DNA of 64,000 nt from Paenibacillus oleatilyticus (GCF_018998565.1 NZ_JAHNZO010000013.1:6666-70665), one strand, 5' to 3'. Shown: positions 23,843-36,327, numbered from the stretch's first letter. Notes: generated from the letters alone by a model not told the origin. Numbers and translations are program-made.

Positions 23843-23871
23843 TTTACACCGGGCGCAGAATCGGATATGAT
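23843..23871 (+). promoter_or_regulatory. SigA promoter of the ZTP-riboswitch operon
   Basis: TTTACA (23843-23848), 17-base spacer, TATGAT (23866-23871). Transcription would start near 23878, just before the riboswitch P1 stem. Confidence 0.75.
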
Positions 23872-23888
23872 GGACGTATACATGAAGG

Positions 23889-24004
23889 AATCCCGATGTA
23901 ACTGGCGACGAGTGGGGGCAACCACAGTGGAGCATCGGGACATACGGCCGGTCGCCTGGGCAAAGAGCATCGCAAGCGGACACGCATGCGTCATGCTCTT
24001 TTTT
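23889..24004 (+). promoter_or_regulatory. ZTP (pfl) riboswitch with terminator
   Basis: P1 is TCCCGATG (23891-23898) / CATCGGGA (23933-23940). Inside it lie the conserved TAACTGGCGA, GTGGG and AACCAC-AGTGGAGC blocks. The second conserved half, CCGGTCGCCTGGGCAAAG, is at 23948-23965. A terminator follows: AAGAGCAT (23963-23970) / ATGCTCTT (23993-24000) and T-run. This is the ZTP/ZMP riboswitch pattern, which senses folate-linked one-carbon shortage; binding relieves termination in known cases. The controlled genes are rpiB, ywlG and glyA. Confidence 0.9.
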
Positions 24005-24067
24005 CGTTTTTGTCGCAGTTTTGGGTTATAATGAAATCGACATTAGCGAGGAGGCGAATTCACGAAA

Positions 24068-24526
24068 ATGAAAATTGCAATGGGTGCGGATCATGCGGGG
24101 TACCGGCTGAAGGACGAGCTGAAGCCTCTTATCGAATCGTTGGGACACGAGGTTCAGGATTACGGCTGCAGCTGCTCCGATTCCGTCGATTATCCGGATT
24201 ATGCGCTGGCTGTGTGCGAGAAAGTGGCGGCGGGTGATGCGGACAAAGGCATTCTGATCTGCGGGACGGGCATCGGCATGACCATCGCGGCCAACAAAGT
24301 GCCGGGTATCCGCTGCGCGCTCGTGCACGATTTATTTTCCGCCAAAGCGACGCGGGAGCATAACGATTCGAACGTGCTCGCGTTGGGCGAGCGGGTCATC
24401 GGCCCGGGGGTTGCGCAGGAAATCGTCAAGATTTGGCTCGAAACCGAGTTTTCGGAAGGCGAACGCCACCGGAATCGGGTGAACAAGGTCAAAGCGCTCG
24501 AAGACAAGTTCGCCGTACATCCTTAA
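24068..24526 (+). CDS. rpiB: Ribose-5-phosphate isomerase B
   Basis: Interconverts ribose 5-phosphate and ribulose 5-phosphate, linking the pentose-phosphate pathway to PRPP and purines. The 152-residue protein has the RpiB/LacAB landmarks MKIAMGADHAGYRLKDEL, a catalytic Cys-type segment GILICGTGIGMTIAANKVPGIRCAL and REHNDSNVLALGERVIG. AGGAGG (24049-24054) precedes the ATG. As first gene behind the ZTP riboswitch it would be induced together with glyA when one-carbon units run short, which makes sense for purine supply. Confidence 0.95.
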   Translation: MKIAMGADHAGYRLKDELKPLIESLGHEVQDYGCSCSDSVDYPDYALAVCEKVAAGDADKGILICGTGIGMTIAANKVPGIRCALVHDLFSAKATREHNDSNVLALGERVIGPGVAQEIVKIWLETEFSEGERHRNRVNKVKALEDKFAVHP

Positions 24527-24560
24527 ATTTGCCGCATGGCAGGAAAAGAGGGTGAGATCG

Positions 24561-25190
24561 ATGACCGAACAGCCTAATGTGGAAAACGAGCGGGCCGCGG
24601 GTTCACCTGTGGCAGCCGTCCGTACGCAAGTCGAAACGATCGTCCGGGAGCTGATTCAGGCCGGGAAAATCGAGCCGGGCCAGCTCATCGTGATTGGGAC
24701 GAGCACGAGCGAAGTGCTCGGCCGCCATATCGGCACCGGGGGCAGCGAAGCGGTCGCCAAGGAGATCTACGAAGCGGTGGAAGCGGTAAGGTCGGAAGCC
24801 GGCTTCTTCCCGGTATATCAATGCTGCGAGCATTTGAATCGGGCGCTCGTCATGGAGCGGGAAGCGATGCGGCGGTACGGCTTGGAGCAGGTAAGCGTCA
24901 TCCCGGTACCGAAAGCTGGCGGCTCTATGGCCTCCTATGCCTACAGGAAGCTGACCGACGCCGTCGTCGTAGAGACCGTGACGGCACATGCCGGCATCGA
25001 TATCGGGGGCACGTTGATCGGGATGCACTTGAAGCGCGTAGCCGTACCGGTCCGGCCGTCGATCCGGCAGATCGGCGAGGCGCCCGTGCTGATGGCGGTT
25101 ACCCGTCCGAAGCTAATCGGTGGAGTCCGCGCCGTCTACACGGCAGAGCCGCCTCGCGGAGAAGAAAGCTGCGATGAACAGTCACAATAA
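24561..25190 (+). CDS. ywlG: UPF0340/TIGR01440 family protein YwlG
   Basis: A 209-residue member of the conserved UPF0340 family, of unknown biochemical role. Landmarks are [58 protein letters not shown] and a C-terminal [18 protein letters not shown]. Cys-Cys-Glu-His and the GTS loop are conserved in the family and could form an active site. It is always or nearly always found between rpiB and glyA in bacilli, and here is inside the ZTP-controlled operon. The start ATG at 24561 follows AGAGGGTGAG. Confidence 0.9.
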   Translation: MTEQPNVENERAAGSPVAAVRTQVETIVRELIQAGKIEPGQLIVIGTSTSEVLGRHIGTGGSEAVAKEIYEAVEAVRSEAGFFPVYQCCEHLNRALVMEREAMRRYGLEQVSVIPVPKAGGSMASYAYRKLTDAVVVETVTAHAGIDIGGTLIGMHLKRVAVPVRPSIRQIGEAPVLMAVTRPKLIGGVRAVYTAEPPRGEESCDEQSQ

Positions 25191-25228
25191 CCATAAATCA
25201 TTTTAACTATGAGGAGGACTTATTCATT

Positions 25229-26476
25229 ATGGAACATTTGCGCAAACAAGATCCGAAAATTGTTGAGGCCATGAACCTGGAGCTCGGCCGTCAACGCGAC
25301 AAAATCGAGCTGATCGCTTCCGAAAACTTTGTCAGCCAAGCCGTGCTTGAAGCGATGGGTACGGTGCTGACCAACAAATACGCCGAAGGCTATCCGCACA
25401 AGCGCTACTATGGCGGCTGCGAATACGTCGACATTGTGGAAGATATCGCCCGCGACCGCGCGAAAGAATTGTTCGGCGCCGAGCATGCGAACGTACAGCC
25501 GCACTCCGGTGCACAGGCGAACATGGCCGTCTATCTTGCAGCAGTGAAGCCTGGCGATACGATTCTCGGCATGAACTTGTCCCATGGCGGTCACTTGACG
25601 CACGGCAGCCCGGTGAACGCATCCGGCATTCTGTACAATTTCGTCGAGTACGGCGTTTCCGAGAAGGATGCCCGCATCGATTACGACGACGTCCGCAAAG
25701 CGGCGTTCAAGCATAGACCTCGCCTGATCGTAGCCGGCGCAAGCGCGTACTCGCGTACGATCGACTTTGAAGCGCTCGGCAAAATCGCCGAAGACGTCGG
25801 CGCGCTCTTTATGGTGGACATGGCGCATATCGCGGGTCTTGTTGCAGCCGGTCTGCATCCGAACCCGGTGCCGCATGCGCACTTCGTCACGACGACGACG
25901 CACAAAACGCTTCGCGGTCCGCGCGGCGGCTTGATTTTGTGCCGCAAGCCTTGGGCGGCGGCAATCGATAAAGCGGTCTTCCCGGGCACGCAAGGCGGTC
26001 CGCTGATGCACATCATCGCAGCGAAAGCCGTAGCGTTCGGCGAAGCGCTCCAGCCGGAGTTCAAGACGTACGCGCAAAACGTCATCAACAATGCCAAAGC
26101 GTTGGCCGAAGCTTTGTCGGCCGAAGGCATCAACATCGTGTCCGGCGGTACGGACAACCACTTGATGCTCATCGACCTGCGCAGCTTGAACATTACGGGG
26201 AAAGAAGCCGAGCATCTGCTTGATGAAGTCGGCGTTACCGTAAACAAAAACGCGATCCCGTACGATCCGACCAGCCCGTTCGTGACGAGCGGCATCCGTC
26301 TGGGCACACCGGCGGCAACGTCCCGCGGTATGAACGAAGAAGCGATGAAAACGATCGCGAAGATCATCTCTCTTACCCTGAAAAATCCGTCCGACGCGGC
26401 GGTTCATGACAAGGTGCGCGGGATGGTTAAAGACTTGACGGCACAGTTCCCGCTTTATTCGGGACTTCAATACTAA
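25229..26476 (+). CDS. glyA: Serine hydroxymethyltransferase
   Basis: PLP enzyme making glycine and 5,10-methylene-tetrahydrofolate from serine, the main entry to one-carbon metabolism. The 415-residue length is standard. The PLP lysine is Lys226 in [14 protein letters not shown]. Other family blocks are [45 protein letters not shown] and the C-terminal [17 protein letters not shown] precedes the ATG. It is a classic ZTP-riboswitch target, and the operon closes with a terminator right after it. Confidence 0.98.
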   Translation: MEHLRKQDPKIVEAMNLELGRQRDKIELIASENFVSQAVLEAMGTVLTNKYAEGYPHKRYYGGCEYVDIVEDIARDRAKELFGAEHANVQPHSGAQANMAVYLAAVKPGDTILGMNLSHGGHLTHGSPVNASGILYNFVEYGVSEKDARIDYDDVRKAAFKHRPRLIVAGASAYSRTIDFEALGKIAEDVGALFMVDMAHIAGLVAAGLHPNPVPHAHFVTTTTHKTLRGPRGGLILCRKPWAAAIDKAVFPGTQGGPLMHIIAAKAVAFGEALQPEFKTYAQNVINNAKALAEALSAEGINIVSGGTDNHLMLIDLRSLNITGKEAEHLLDEVGVTVNKNAIPYDPTSPFVTSGIRLGTPAATSRGMNEEAMKTIAKIISLTLKNPSDAAVHDKVRGMVKDLTAQFPLYSGLQY

Positions 26477-26489
26477 TTCGCTTTTTGCA

Positions 26490-26530
26490 AAAGAATCGGG
26501 CCTTTCCTCGCGAAGGGACCGGTTCTTTTG
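26490..26530 (+). terminator. Terminator of the rpiB-ywlG-glyA operon
   Basis: AAGAATCGG (26491-26499) pairs with CCGGTTCTT (26519-26527), with inner CCTTTC/GAAGGG, followed by TTTG. Confidence 0.8.
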
Positions 26531-26624
26531 TGTTGTGATCGTGCCGATTTTATTTGTTCCACGTGGATCATTTTTGTCGATGCTGCATATTTTTCACGCG
26601 ATTTGGGATTACTTCTTGTAGTTG

Positions 26625-26633
26625 TGGTATAAT
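26625..26633 (+). promoter_or_regulatory. Extended -10 promoter of upp
   Basis: TGGTATAAT (26625-26633) is an extended -10; a TTGGGA at 26603 is a poor -35 (19-base spacer). A perfect 10-bp palindrome TCCACGTGGA lies upstream at 26558-26567. Confidence 0.55.
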
Positions 26634-26675
26634 AGACAAGGTTTGGCTTCATAGCGTTAGTAGGGGGAGCAAGGC

Positions 26676-27305
26676 ATGGGAAAAGTATTTGTTTGCGATC
26701 ATCCGCTGATCCAACATAAGTTAACGTACATACGGGACGAAAATACGACAACGAAAGATTTTCGCGAGCTTGTCGATGAAGTGGCTACGCTGATGGCCTA
26801 CGAAATCACAAGAGACATTCCGCTGGAGAAGGTGGAGGTTCGCACTCCCGTCACCACGGCGGAAGGCCGGGTTATTTCCGGGCGGATGCTCGGACTTATT
26901 CCGATTCTGAGAGCGGGGCTCGGCATGGTGGACGGGGTCCTGAAGCTCGTCCCGGCGGCTAAAGTGGGCCACATCGGATTGTACCGAGACCCGGAAACGC
27001 TGGAGCCGGTCGAATACTACGCCAAGCTGCCGACGGACGTCACGGAGCGCGAGCTGATCGTGATCGATCCGATGCTGGCCACGGGAGGCTCGGCGAATGC
27101 GGCGATCGAAGCGCTCAAGAAGCGCAGCTGCACCCAGATCAAGCTGATGTGTCTGATCGCCGCTCCCGAAGGTGTACAAGCCGTACAGCAGGAGCATCCG
27201 GACGTCGATATTTACGTAGCGGCCATCGACGATTACTTGGACGACCACGGCTATATCGTGCCGGGGCTCGGAGATGCGGGCGACCGGTTGTTCGGAACGA
27301 AATAA
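26676..27305 (+). CDS. upp: Uracil phosphoribosyltransferase
   Basis: Salvages uracil to UMP with PRPP. The 209-residue protein has the family N-terminus ([32 protein letters not shown]), the PRPP loop [18 protein letters not shown] and the uracil-binding C-terminus [34 protein letters not shown]. It sits behind GGGGGAGC and its own promoter, and may read into the 2-epimerase gene 28 bases downstream. Confidence 0.97.
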   Translation: MGKVFVCDHPLIQHKLTYIRDENTTTKDFRELVDEVATLMAYEITRDIPLEKVEVRTPVTTAEGRVISGRMLGLIPILRAGLGMVDGVLKLVPAAKVGHIGLYRDPETLEPVEYYAKLPTDVTERELIVIDPMLATGGSANAAIEALKKRSCTQIKLMCLIAAPEGVQAVQQEHPDVDIYVAAIDDYLDDHGYIVPGLGDAGDRLFGTK

Positions 27306-27333
27306 AGTCTTCGGGAAGGGGAAACCGCAAAGC

Positions 27334-28476
27334 ATGAAAAAAACAAAAGTCATTACGATCTTCGGGACAAGGCCGGAAGCCATCAAGATGGCTCCGCTGG
27401 TGAAAGAGCTGGAGAAGCATCCGGAGCAGATCGAGTCGCTCGTATGCGTTACGGCGCAGCACCGCCAGATGCTCGATCAAGTGCTCGATATTTTCAAAAT
27501 CAAGCCTGATTACGATCTTGATGTGATGAAGGATCGCCAGACGCTGAACGAAATCACCATTCGCGTGCTGCAGGGACTCGATCCCGTGTTCAAGGAAGAG
27601 AAGCCGGACATCATTCTCGTTCACGGCGATACGTTGACGACGTTCCTCGCCAGCTATGCGGCTTTCCTGCAGCAGATTCAAGTGGGGCACGTGGAAGCCG
27701 GACTGCGCACATGGAACAAGCTTTCGCCGTATCCGGAAGAGATGAACCGCCAGCTTACGGGTGTATTGGCCGATATGCATTTTGCGCCGACGAATTGGTC
27801 GGCCGGCAACTTGCGCAAAGAAAATAAGCCCGAGAACGCGATCTATGTCACTGGCAACAGCGTGACGGATGTGTTTCAATATACGGTACAGGAGCAGTTC
27901 ACCCATCCGGTGCTGGATTGGGCGAAGGGCAAGCGCCTCGTGCTGATGACCGCTCACCGCCGGGAGTCGCAGGGCGAGCCGCATCGGCAAATTTTCCGCG
28001 CTGTGCGCAGGCTGGTTGACGAGTTTGAAGATATTGTCATCGTGTATCCGGTGCATCCGAGTCCGGCCGTTAAGGAACCGGCTCACGAGATGCTCGGCGG
28101 GCATGACCGGATCAAGCTGGTCGAGCCGTTCGACGTGCTGGAATTCCACAACTTTTACCGGCATGCGCACCTGATCTTGACCGATTCGGGCGGGATGCAG
28201 GAGGAAGCTCCTTCGTTTGGCGTACCGGTGCTCGTGCTGCGCGAAACGACCGAGCGTCCGGAAGGCATCGACGCCGGAACGCTGGAGCTGGTGGGGACGG
28301 ACGAACAGCATGTCTACGAACGGGCGAAGGCGCTGCTCAGCAATGAGACGCTGTATGAGAAAATGAGCCGCTCGGCCAATCCATACGGTGACGGAAAAGC
28401 GTCCGAACGGATCGTTCAGGCCATCCTTTACCATTTTGGACATACGGCGGACAGGCCGGAACCGTTCCAACCGTGA
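27334..28476 (+). CDS. mnaA: UDP-N-acetylglucosamine 2-epimerase (non-hydrolysing)
   Basis: Interconverts UDP-GlcNAc and UDP-ManNAc for wall polymer linkage units and secondary wall polysaccharide. The 380-residue protein shows IFGTRPEAIKMAPLVKEL, TAQHRQMLDQVLDIF, VHGDTLTTF, GHVEAGLRTW, YPEEMNRQL, MTAHRRES, LILTDSGGMQEEAPSFGVPVLVLRETTERPEG. The frame is open from 27274, but GGGAAGGGG places the start at 27334. The upp-mnaA-atp order is as in B. subtilis. Together with csaB and the TagO/WecA-like gene at the far end of the window it fits wall-polymer synthesis. Confidence 0.95.
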   Translation: MKKTKVITIFGTRPEAIKMAPLVKELEKHPEQIESLVCVTAQHRQMLDQVLDIFKIKPDYDLDVMKDRQTLNEITIRVLQGLDPVFKEEKPDIILVHGDTLTTFLASYAAFLQQIQVGHVEAGLRTWNKLSPYPEEMNRQLTGVLADMHFAPTNWSAGNLRKENKPENAIYVTGNSVTDVFQYTVQEQFTHPVLDWAKGKRLVLMTAHRRESQGEPHRQIFRAVRRLVDEFEDIVIVYPVHPSPAVKEPAHEMLGGHDRIKLVEPFDVLEFHNFYRHAHLILTDSGGMQEEAPSFGVPVLVLRETTERPEGIDAGTLELVGTDEQHVYERAKALLSNETLYEKMSRSANPYGDGKASERIVQAILYHFGHTADRPEPFQP

Positions 28477-28530
28477 CAATATATTGACAAACGCTACAGC
28501 GTACAGTTGCACTGTTTGGTTTGAGGGCCA

Positions 28531-28556
28531 AAAAAACCTTGATATATCAACGTTTT
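28531..28556. terminator. Palindrome/terminator between mnaA and the atp operon
   Basis: TTGATATATCAA (28539-28550) is flanked by AAAAAC-C and C-GTTTTT, giving an imperfect stem ending in T. Confidence 0.45.
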
Positions 28557-28594
28557 TGTGAGTTTTGTCATAGAAATCTTGCCAAGTTGCACAA

Positions 28595-28624
28595 TTGACA
28601 AAGTTGACTTTGCTTCGATAAAAT
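28595..28624 (+). promoter_or_regulatory. SigA promoter of the atp operon
   Basis: TTGACA (28595-28600), 18-base spacer, TAAAAT (28619-28624), 27 bases ahead of atpZ. Confidence 0.7.
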
Positions 28625-28650
28625 ATACTAGGATTGTAGGGTGGCATTCC

Positions 28651-28887
28651 ATGAATGAAAAGGATCCGTACAATCAGCCTTGGCGCGCGGCCGCACTGGT
28701 CAGCGCTTTGGGTATCGACATTGTCGTATGCACAACGGTTGGGTATTTCATAGGGAGCTTGGCCGACAAACATTGGGGTAGCGGTACAAAGACTTGGTTG
28801 ATCGTCGGGGTATTGATTGGTTTTGCAATCGGTATCTTTACGGTCATACTGGTACTAAAACGGTTTCTGGAGGACAAACGGGAATAA
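28651..28887 (+). CDS. atpZ: AtpZ/AtpI-family small membrane protein
   Basis: A 78-residue protein with two membrane helices (ALVSALGIDIVVCTTVGYFIGSLAD and WLIVGVLIGFAIGIFTVILVLK), placed at the head of the ATP synthase operon. AtpZ proteins are small partners of AtpI found at the 5' end of atp operons; proposed roles are assembly of the c-ring and Mg2+/Ca2+ supply, together with AtpI. The reading frame is open to 28558, but AGGGTGG before the ATG at 28651 and family length fix the start. atpI begins directly after its stop codon. Confidence 0.85.
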   Translation: MNEKDPYNQPWRAAALVSALGIDIVVCTTVGYFIGSLADKHWGSGTKTWLIVGVLIGFAIGIFTVILVLKRFLEDKRE

Positions 28888-29253
28888 ATGAAGAACCAGT
28901 TAAAGTCTGTTGTTCGTGTTACGCTGTATTTTTTGTCTGCTCTGCTGCTGGTATGGGCCTTCTTGCCGGCTTACCGGACATATGTGTGCGGATTGATGCT
29001 CGGCCTGACGGTCAGCCTGATCAACGCCTGGCTTTTGGCCATGAAAATTGAATCGGTTTCCCGGAACGCAAACGAATACATGGGCAAGCGAGTCAATTTG
29101 GGAACGGTCTCCAGGATGTGCATGGCGCTAATCGCGGTGATGATCGCCGTGAAGCTGCCGCAATTCAACCTTGTTTTTACCATTATTGGATTATTTTTTG
29201 TCCAATTGGTAACACTCCTGATGGGTATATTTTTTAGAAGCAATCAATCATAG
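28888..29253 (+). CDS. atpI: ATP synthase subunit I
   Basis: A 121-residue protein with four hydrophobic helices (LYFLSALLLVWAFL, YVCGLMLGLTVSLINAWLLAM, MCMALIAVMIAVKL, TIIGLFFVQLVTLLMGIFF), the layout of AtpI, which helps c-ring assembly. The ATG follows the atpZ stop with no gap, so translation is coupled. It is not a stable part of the finished enzyme. Confidence 0.88.
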   Translation: MKNQLKSVVRVTLYFLSALLLVWAFLPAYRTYVCGLMLGLTVSLINAWLLAMKIESVSRNANEYMGKRVNLGTVSRMCMALIAVMIAVKLPQFNLVFTIIGLFFVQLVTLLMGIFFRSNQS

Positions 29254-29279
29254 TGCATGGAAAGGAGGGAAATGTTAAA

Positions 29280-30050
29280 ATGCATAAATTTCCGGTATGG
29301 CAGCTCGGTGGATTGAACATCGATATCTCCACGTTTTTGGCGATTATCATCACTTGCATCATCGTGTTCACTCTGGCCAGGGTGTCCGTAAGAAACCTGT
29401 CCGTCACGAATCCTTCCAAAATGCAAAATTTTTTGGAATGGGTTGTCGAGTTCGTACATGGCATCGTTGCCAGCACCATGCCTTTAAACAGAGTGAAGCC
29501 TTATGTTTCGCTCGGTATGACCTTGATTATGTTTATTTTCGTAGCCAACCTGTTGGGTCTTCCCTTCGGTATCGTGACAACGCATGAGCAACCGCTATCG
29601 CTGTTCGGCTATACGATCGTTTCCGAAGAAATGATCAAAACCGCCCACGGCGGTCACGGAGTCGAGGTTGCTTGGTGGAAATCGCCGACGGCCGACGTTT
29701 CCGTAACCTTCGGTTTGGCTGTCATCGTATTCGTACTGACGCATTATTTGGGACTTAAGCAGAATACGAAGCATTATTTGAAGCATTATTTCGAACCGTT
29801 TTGGTTCTTCTTCCCTCTGAACGTGATGAAGGAGCTTTCCAAGCCTCTAACGCTCGGTCTGCGTTTGTACGCGAATATTTTTGCGGGTGAGGTGCTGATC
29901 GCCACAATTCTGATGGCGGGTATTTTTGGAACTCCGCTGCTTGCAGCATGGCAAGGCTTCAGTCTTTTCGTCGGCGGCATTCAGGCGTTCTTGTTCACCA
30001 TTCTTACCATGGTTTATATCTCGCAAGCTACTGTGCATGAGGAGCATTAA
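29280..30050 (+). CDS. atpB: ATP synthase subunit a
   Basis: Membrane half-channel subunit of Fo. The 256-residue product contains the essential arginine in the segment LTLGLRLYANIFAGEVLI and the C-terminal FVGGIQAFLFTILTMVYISQA with the conserved Gln/Glu pair region. Five to six helices are visible. AAGGAGGG precedes the ATG at 29280; a GTG at 29253 is open but lacks a site. Confidence 0.96.
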   Translation: MHKFPVWQLGGLNIDISTFLAIIITCIIVFTLARVSVRNLSVTNPSKMQNFLEWVVEFVHGIVASTMPLNRVKPYVSLGMTLIMFIFVANLLGLPFGIVTTHEQPLSLFGYTIVSEEMIKTAHGGHGVEVAWWKSPTADVSVTFGLAVIVFVLTHYLGLKQNTKHYLKHYFEPFWFFFPLNVMKELSKPLTLGLRLYANIFAGEVLIATILMAGIFGTPLLAAWQGFSLFVGGIQAFLFTILTMVYISQATVHEEH

Positions 30051-30087
30051 TTTAGACACTCGCCTTCGTGTCGGTCTGCGAATTTAA

Positions 30088-30351
<264 letters not shown>

Positions 30352-30433
30352 TTGAATGAAATCGGTTTGGCGCGGAAGGCAAGAGCCATCCACGCCTTCG
30401 TTTTGCCTGAAATGACTGAAAGGAGTGGCATAG

Positions 30434-30928
30434 ATGGGTGGTATGGGTTGGCACTGGGAATCCTTTGTATTCGCAATAGTAGCCTTTCTGATCCTGTATT
30501 GGCTCTTAAATAAATACGCTTTCGGACCTTTGATGGGAATCATGGAAGCGCGCAAGCGTATGCTTGCTGAGCAAATCGAATCTACTGACAAAAATCGCCG
30601 TGAAGCGGAGCAGCTCCTGGCCGAACAAAAGCAAGCGATGCAGGATGTTCGCAAGGAAGCTCACGAGATCATCGAGCAAGCACGCAAAGTAAGCGCCAAG
30701 CAAGGCGAAGAAATTGTGGAGCAAGCGAAATCGGAGGCAGCTCGTTTGAAGAACGAAGCGCTTCAGGATATCGAGAGCGAGAAAAACAAAGCGATTGCAG
30801 CCGTTCGCGGTCAAGTCAGCGCTTTGTCCGTCATGATCGCTTCCAAAATTATCGAGAAGCAAGTTGACGAAAAATCCCAGGAAGAGTTGGTTGAACACTA
30901 CTTGAAAGAAGTAGGGGGCAACCGATGA
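30434..30928 (+). CDS. atpF: ATP synthase subunit b
   Basis: Peripheral stalk subunit. One N-terminal helix (FVFAIVAFLILYWLLNKYAF) anchors a long charged coiled coil (EARKRMLAEQIESTDKNRREAEQLLAEQ...) over residues 30-150. The 164-residue length is normal. It overlaps atpH by four bases (ATGA), and AAAGGAG lies before the start. Confidence 0.95.
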   Translation: MGGMGWHWESFVFAIVAFLILYWLLNKYAFGPLMGIMEARKRMLAEQIESTDKNRREAEQLLAEQKQAMQDVRKEAHEIIEQARKVSAKQGEEIVEQAKSEAARLKNEALQDIESEKNKAIAAVRGQVSALSVMIASKIIEKQVDEKSQEELVEHYLKEVGGNR

Positions 30929-31476
30929 GCCAGGATCTGATCGCAGCCAAAAGGTACGCCAAGGCATTATTCGATGTTGCTAGGGAGTCCGACCGGGTTG
31001 CTCAAGTCGAGCAAGAGCTCGAAAAGGTCATTGCGGTCTTAAACGAGAATCCGGACCTGTTCAAGCTCATCAAGCATCCGGGCATCGAGGCTGATGTAAA
31101 GATCGGGTTGATCAAGCAAATCTTCGATGCGGACGTATCCGAAGTCGTTATTAACACGCTGAAGCTGCTCATCCAGCGCCGCCGGGAAGAGTCTCTGGAA
31201 GCTTTCGCGAAAGCTTACAGCAAAATCGCCAGCGATGCGCTCGGTCAAGCAAGCGCCACCGTATACACGCCGGTGGAACTCAGCGAAGCGGAGCTCGGCA
31301 CCATTGCCGCAACCTTCGGCAAATTAACCGGCAAACAAATCCGTGTGGAATCGGTTCTCGATAAAGGATTGCTCGGCGGCATTCAAGTCCGCATCGGCGA
31401 CCGTCTGTATGACGGAAGCTTGGCGGGCAAGCTCGAGCGTCTGCACAAAACGTTGAATCAATCTCAAGCACTGTAG
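30925..31476 (+). CDS. atpH: ATP synthase subunit delta
   Basis: Joins the peripheral stalk to the top of F1. The 183-residue protein has the family N-terminus (AAKRYAKALFDVARESDRVAQVEQEL), the central LLIQRRREESLEAFAKAYSKIASDALG and the C-terminal LLGGIQVRIGDRLYDGSLAGKLERL. It is translationally coupled to atpF. Confidence 0.95.
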   Translation: MSQDLIAAKRYAKALFDVARESDRVAQVEQELEKVIAVLNENPDLFKLIKHPGIEADVKIGLIKQIFDADVSEVVINTLKLLIQRRREESLEAFAKAYSKIASDALGQASATVYTPVELSEAELGTIAATFGKLTGKQIRVESVLDKGLLGGIQVRIGDRLYDGSLAGKLERLHKTLNQSQAL

Positions 31477-31486
31477 ATAGGGGTGA

Positions 31487-33007
<1,521 letters not shown>

Positions 33008-33160
33008 TATATAATTAACCCGGGAATCTGCTGAAGAAACCCGGTGCTCTACGATAAGCCTGAAACAAGCGTTTCGATGAAGGTTCTCCCTTGCGGAAGC
33101 ATTGGCCGTTCAGGGCCTGCGGAAGCAAGCGGAGAAGCCTCGAAAGAGAGGTGAGCAGGT

Positions 33161-34018
33161 ATGGCAAAAGGGATGCGCGAGATTAAGCGCGCGATCAGAT
33201 CCAAGCAAAACATGAAACAAATAACCAAGGCCATGGAAATGGTTGCGGCTTCCAAGCTTAGAAGAGCCCAAATGGCGGCGGAATCCGCCCGTCCTTACGC
33301 AGATAAGCTGAAGGAAGTGGTCGGCAGCATCGCTGCGGGAACGAAGGGTGTGAAGCACCCGATGCTCGAAACCCGCGAGGTGAAGAAGACCGGTTATTTG
33401 GTCATCACGTCCGACCGCGGTCTGGCCGGCGGTTACAACGCCAACGTGTTGCGGAAGGTGCTGGCGGAAATTCGGGAAAAGCACAGCTCTCCTGCCGAAT
33501 ATTCGATCTTCGTGATCGGACGCAAAGGCAGAGACTTTTTCAAGAAGCGGAACATTCCGATTTTGGAGGAAGTAACCGGGCTTCCCGATTCGCCGACGTT
33601 CTCGGATATTAAGTCGGTTGCGGCTGCAGCGGTAGCTAATTTCGAAAACGGGTCGTATGACCAATTGTTCCTGGTCTACAACCAGTTTAAAAATGCGATG
33701 ACTCAAATCCCGACCGTCAAACGCCTTCTCCCGATGGAAGACGTATCCGTCGAAACAACAGCAGCCTACGAGTACGAGCCGTCTGCCGAAGGCGTATTGG
33801 AAGTGCTCCTTCCCAAGTATGCCGAGACGCTCATATACAGTGCGGTACTGGACGGAAAGGCCAGCGAGTTCGGCGCCAGAATGACGGCGATGAGCAGCGC
33901 GACGAAGAACGCGACGAAGATGATCAACGAACTGACGTTGTCGTACAACCGTGCGCGTCAGGCTTCGATTACCCAGGAAATTTCCGAGATCGTCGCCGGT
34001 GCGAACGCTAACGCCTAG
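33161..34018 (+). CDS. atpG: ATP synthase subunit gamma
   Basis: Central rotor shaft. The 285-residue protein begins AKGMREIKRAIRSKQNMKQITKAMEMVAASKL, has the conserved ITSDRGLAGGYNANV loop, and ends with the helix MTAMSSATKNATKMINELTLSYNRARQASITQEISEIV. AGAGAGGTGAG precedes the ATG. Confidence 0.97.
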   Translation: MAKGMREIKRAIRSKQNMKQITKAMEMVAASKLRRAQMAAESARPYADKLKEVVGSIAAGTKGVKHPMLETREVKKTGYLVITSDRGLAGGYNANVLRKVLAEIREKHSSPAEYSIFVIGRKGRDFFKKRNIPILEEVTGLPDSPTFSDIKSVAAAAVANFENGSYDQLFLVYNQFKNAMTQIPTVKRLLPMEDVSVETTAAYEYEPSAEGVLEVLLPKYAETLIYSAVLDGKASEFGARMTAMSSATKNATKMINELTLSYNRARQASITQEISEIVAGANANA

Positions 34019-34040
34019 ATCGAATCACGGTACGTTAATG

Positions 34041-35565
<1,525 letters not shown>

Positions 35566-35588
35566 TGAAATAGAACGCGGCTGAAGCG

Positions 35589-35659
35589 CCGATTCCGCAA
35601 AAGAATCGGGCTTCGGCGGCAAGACTATGCTTACGAAGTAGTTTGCCTTCAGGCAAACT
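35589..35659 (+). repeat. Two hairpins between atpD and atpC
   Basis: CCGATTC-cgcaaaa-GAATCGG (35589-35609), then TATGCTTACGAAGT followed by AGTTTGCC-TTCA-GGCAAACT (35640-35659). The second is a diverged copy of the unit seen twice before atpD, again placed directly before a ribosome site (AGGAGGGG). Confidence 0.75.
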
Positions 35660-35677
35660 CTTAGGAGGGGAATCCAA

Positions 35678-36085
35678 GTGAGCACATTCCTGTTGGAAAT
35701 CGTCACCCCCGAGCGTAAAGTGTACGCCGAGCAGGCGAACATGATTGTCGTAAAGGGCGTTGAAGGGGAGCTTGGAATTCTGCCGAATCACATTCCGCTG
35801 GTCACTCCATTACGGATCGCTCCGATTACTGTGAAACTGAAAGGGTCGAAAGACACGGTTATCGCAGTAAACGGCGGTTTTATGGAAGTGCGCAAGGATA
35901 AGGTGGTTATACTGGCGGAAAGCGCCGAGCTGCCGGAACAGATCGATGTCGAGCGTGCACAGAAAGCGAAAGAACGGGCGCAAGGTCGGTTGTCTCAAGC
36001 CAAACAAGACCATGTCGACTTCAAGCGGGCGGAACTCGCTTTGCAGCGTGCATTGAATCGAATTGACGTCTCTGGGAAAAAATAA
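35678..36085 (+). CDS. atpC: ATP synthase subunit epsilon
   Basis: Rotor subunit and ATPase inhibitor, 135 residues. It has the N-terminal beta-sandwich (FLLEIVTPERKVYAEQANMIVVKGVEGELGILPNHIPLVTPLRI) and a C-terminal helical hairpin (AQKAKERAQGRLSQAKQDHVDFKRAELALQRALNRI). The start is GTG behind AGGAGGGG. The operon ends here with a strong terminator. Confidence 0.96.
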   Translation: MSTFLLEIVTPERKVYAEQANMIVVKGVEGELGILPNHIPLVTPLRIAPITVKLKGSKDTVIAVNGGFMEVRKDKVVILAESAELPEQIDVERAQKAKERAQGRLSQAKQDHVDFKRAELALQRALNRIDVSGKK

Positions 36086-36096
36086 GAAATGAACTG

Positions 36097-36131
36097 AAAA
36101 GACGGGGGAACACGGTTCCTCCGTCTTTTTT
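36097..36131 (+). terminator. Terminator of the atp operon
   Basis: AAAGACGGGGGAAC pairs with GTTCCTCCGTCTTT (one G-T pair), followed by TTTTTT. Confidence 0.88.
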
Positions 36132-36214
36132 CTAGTTCTTCCGGTATATTGAATGAATCGGATGGGATTAGGCTTCTCGACTTATGAAGGCATTGTGAAA
36201 GTGGATGAAAATGT

Positions 36215-36243
36215 TAGACACCCCAAAAGGCATTTGTTATAAT
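36215..36243 (+). promoter_or_regulatory. SigA promoter of the nuo operon
   Basis: TAGACA (36215-36220), 17-base spacer, TATAAT (36238-36243) with an extended TG motif. It leaves a leader of about 80 bases before nuoA. Confidence 0.8.
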
Positions 36244-36327
36244 TGGGAAGGCATAACATTAACAACAGTCCTGCAAAAGCAAGACGCAGGCGGGACCCAA
36301 TATAATAAGGGAGGCGGTTCGTTCGCG

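Noticed and set aside
23804..24031. 75-codon open frame after ywlE
   Set aside because: It spans the promoter, the ZTP aptamer and its terminator, whose conserved bases explain the sequence.
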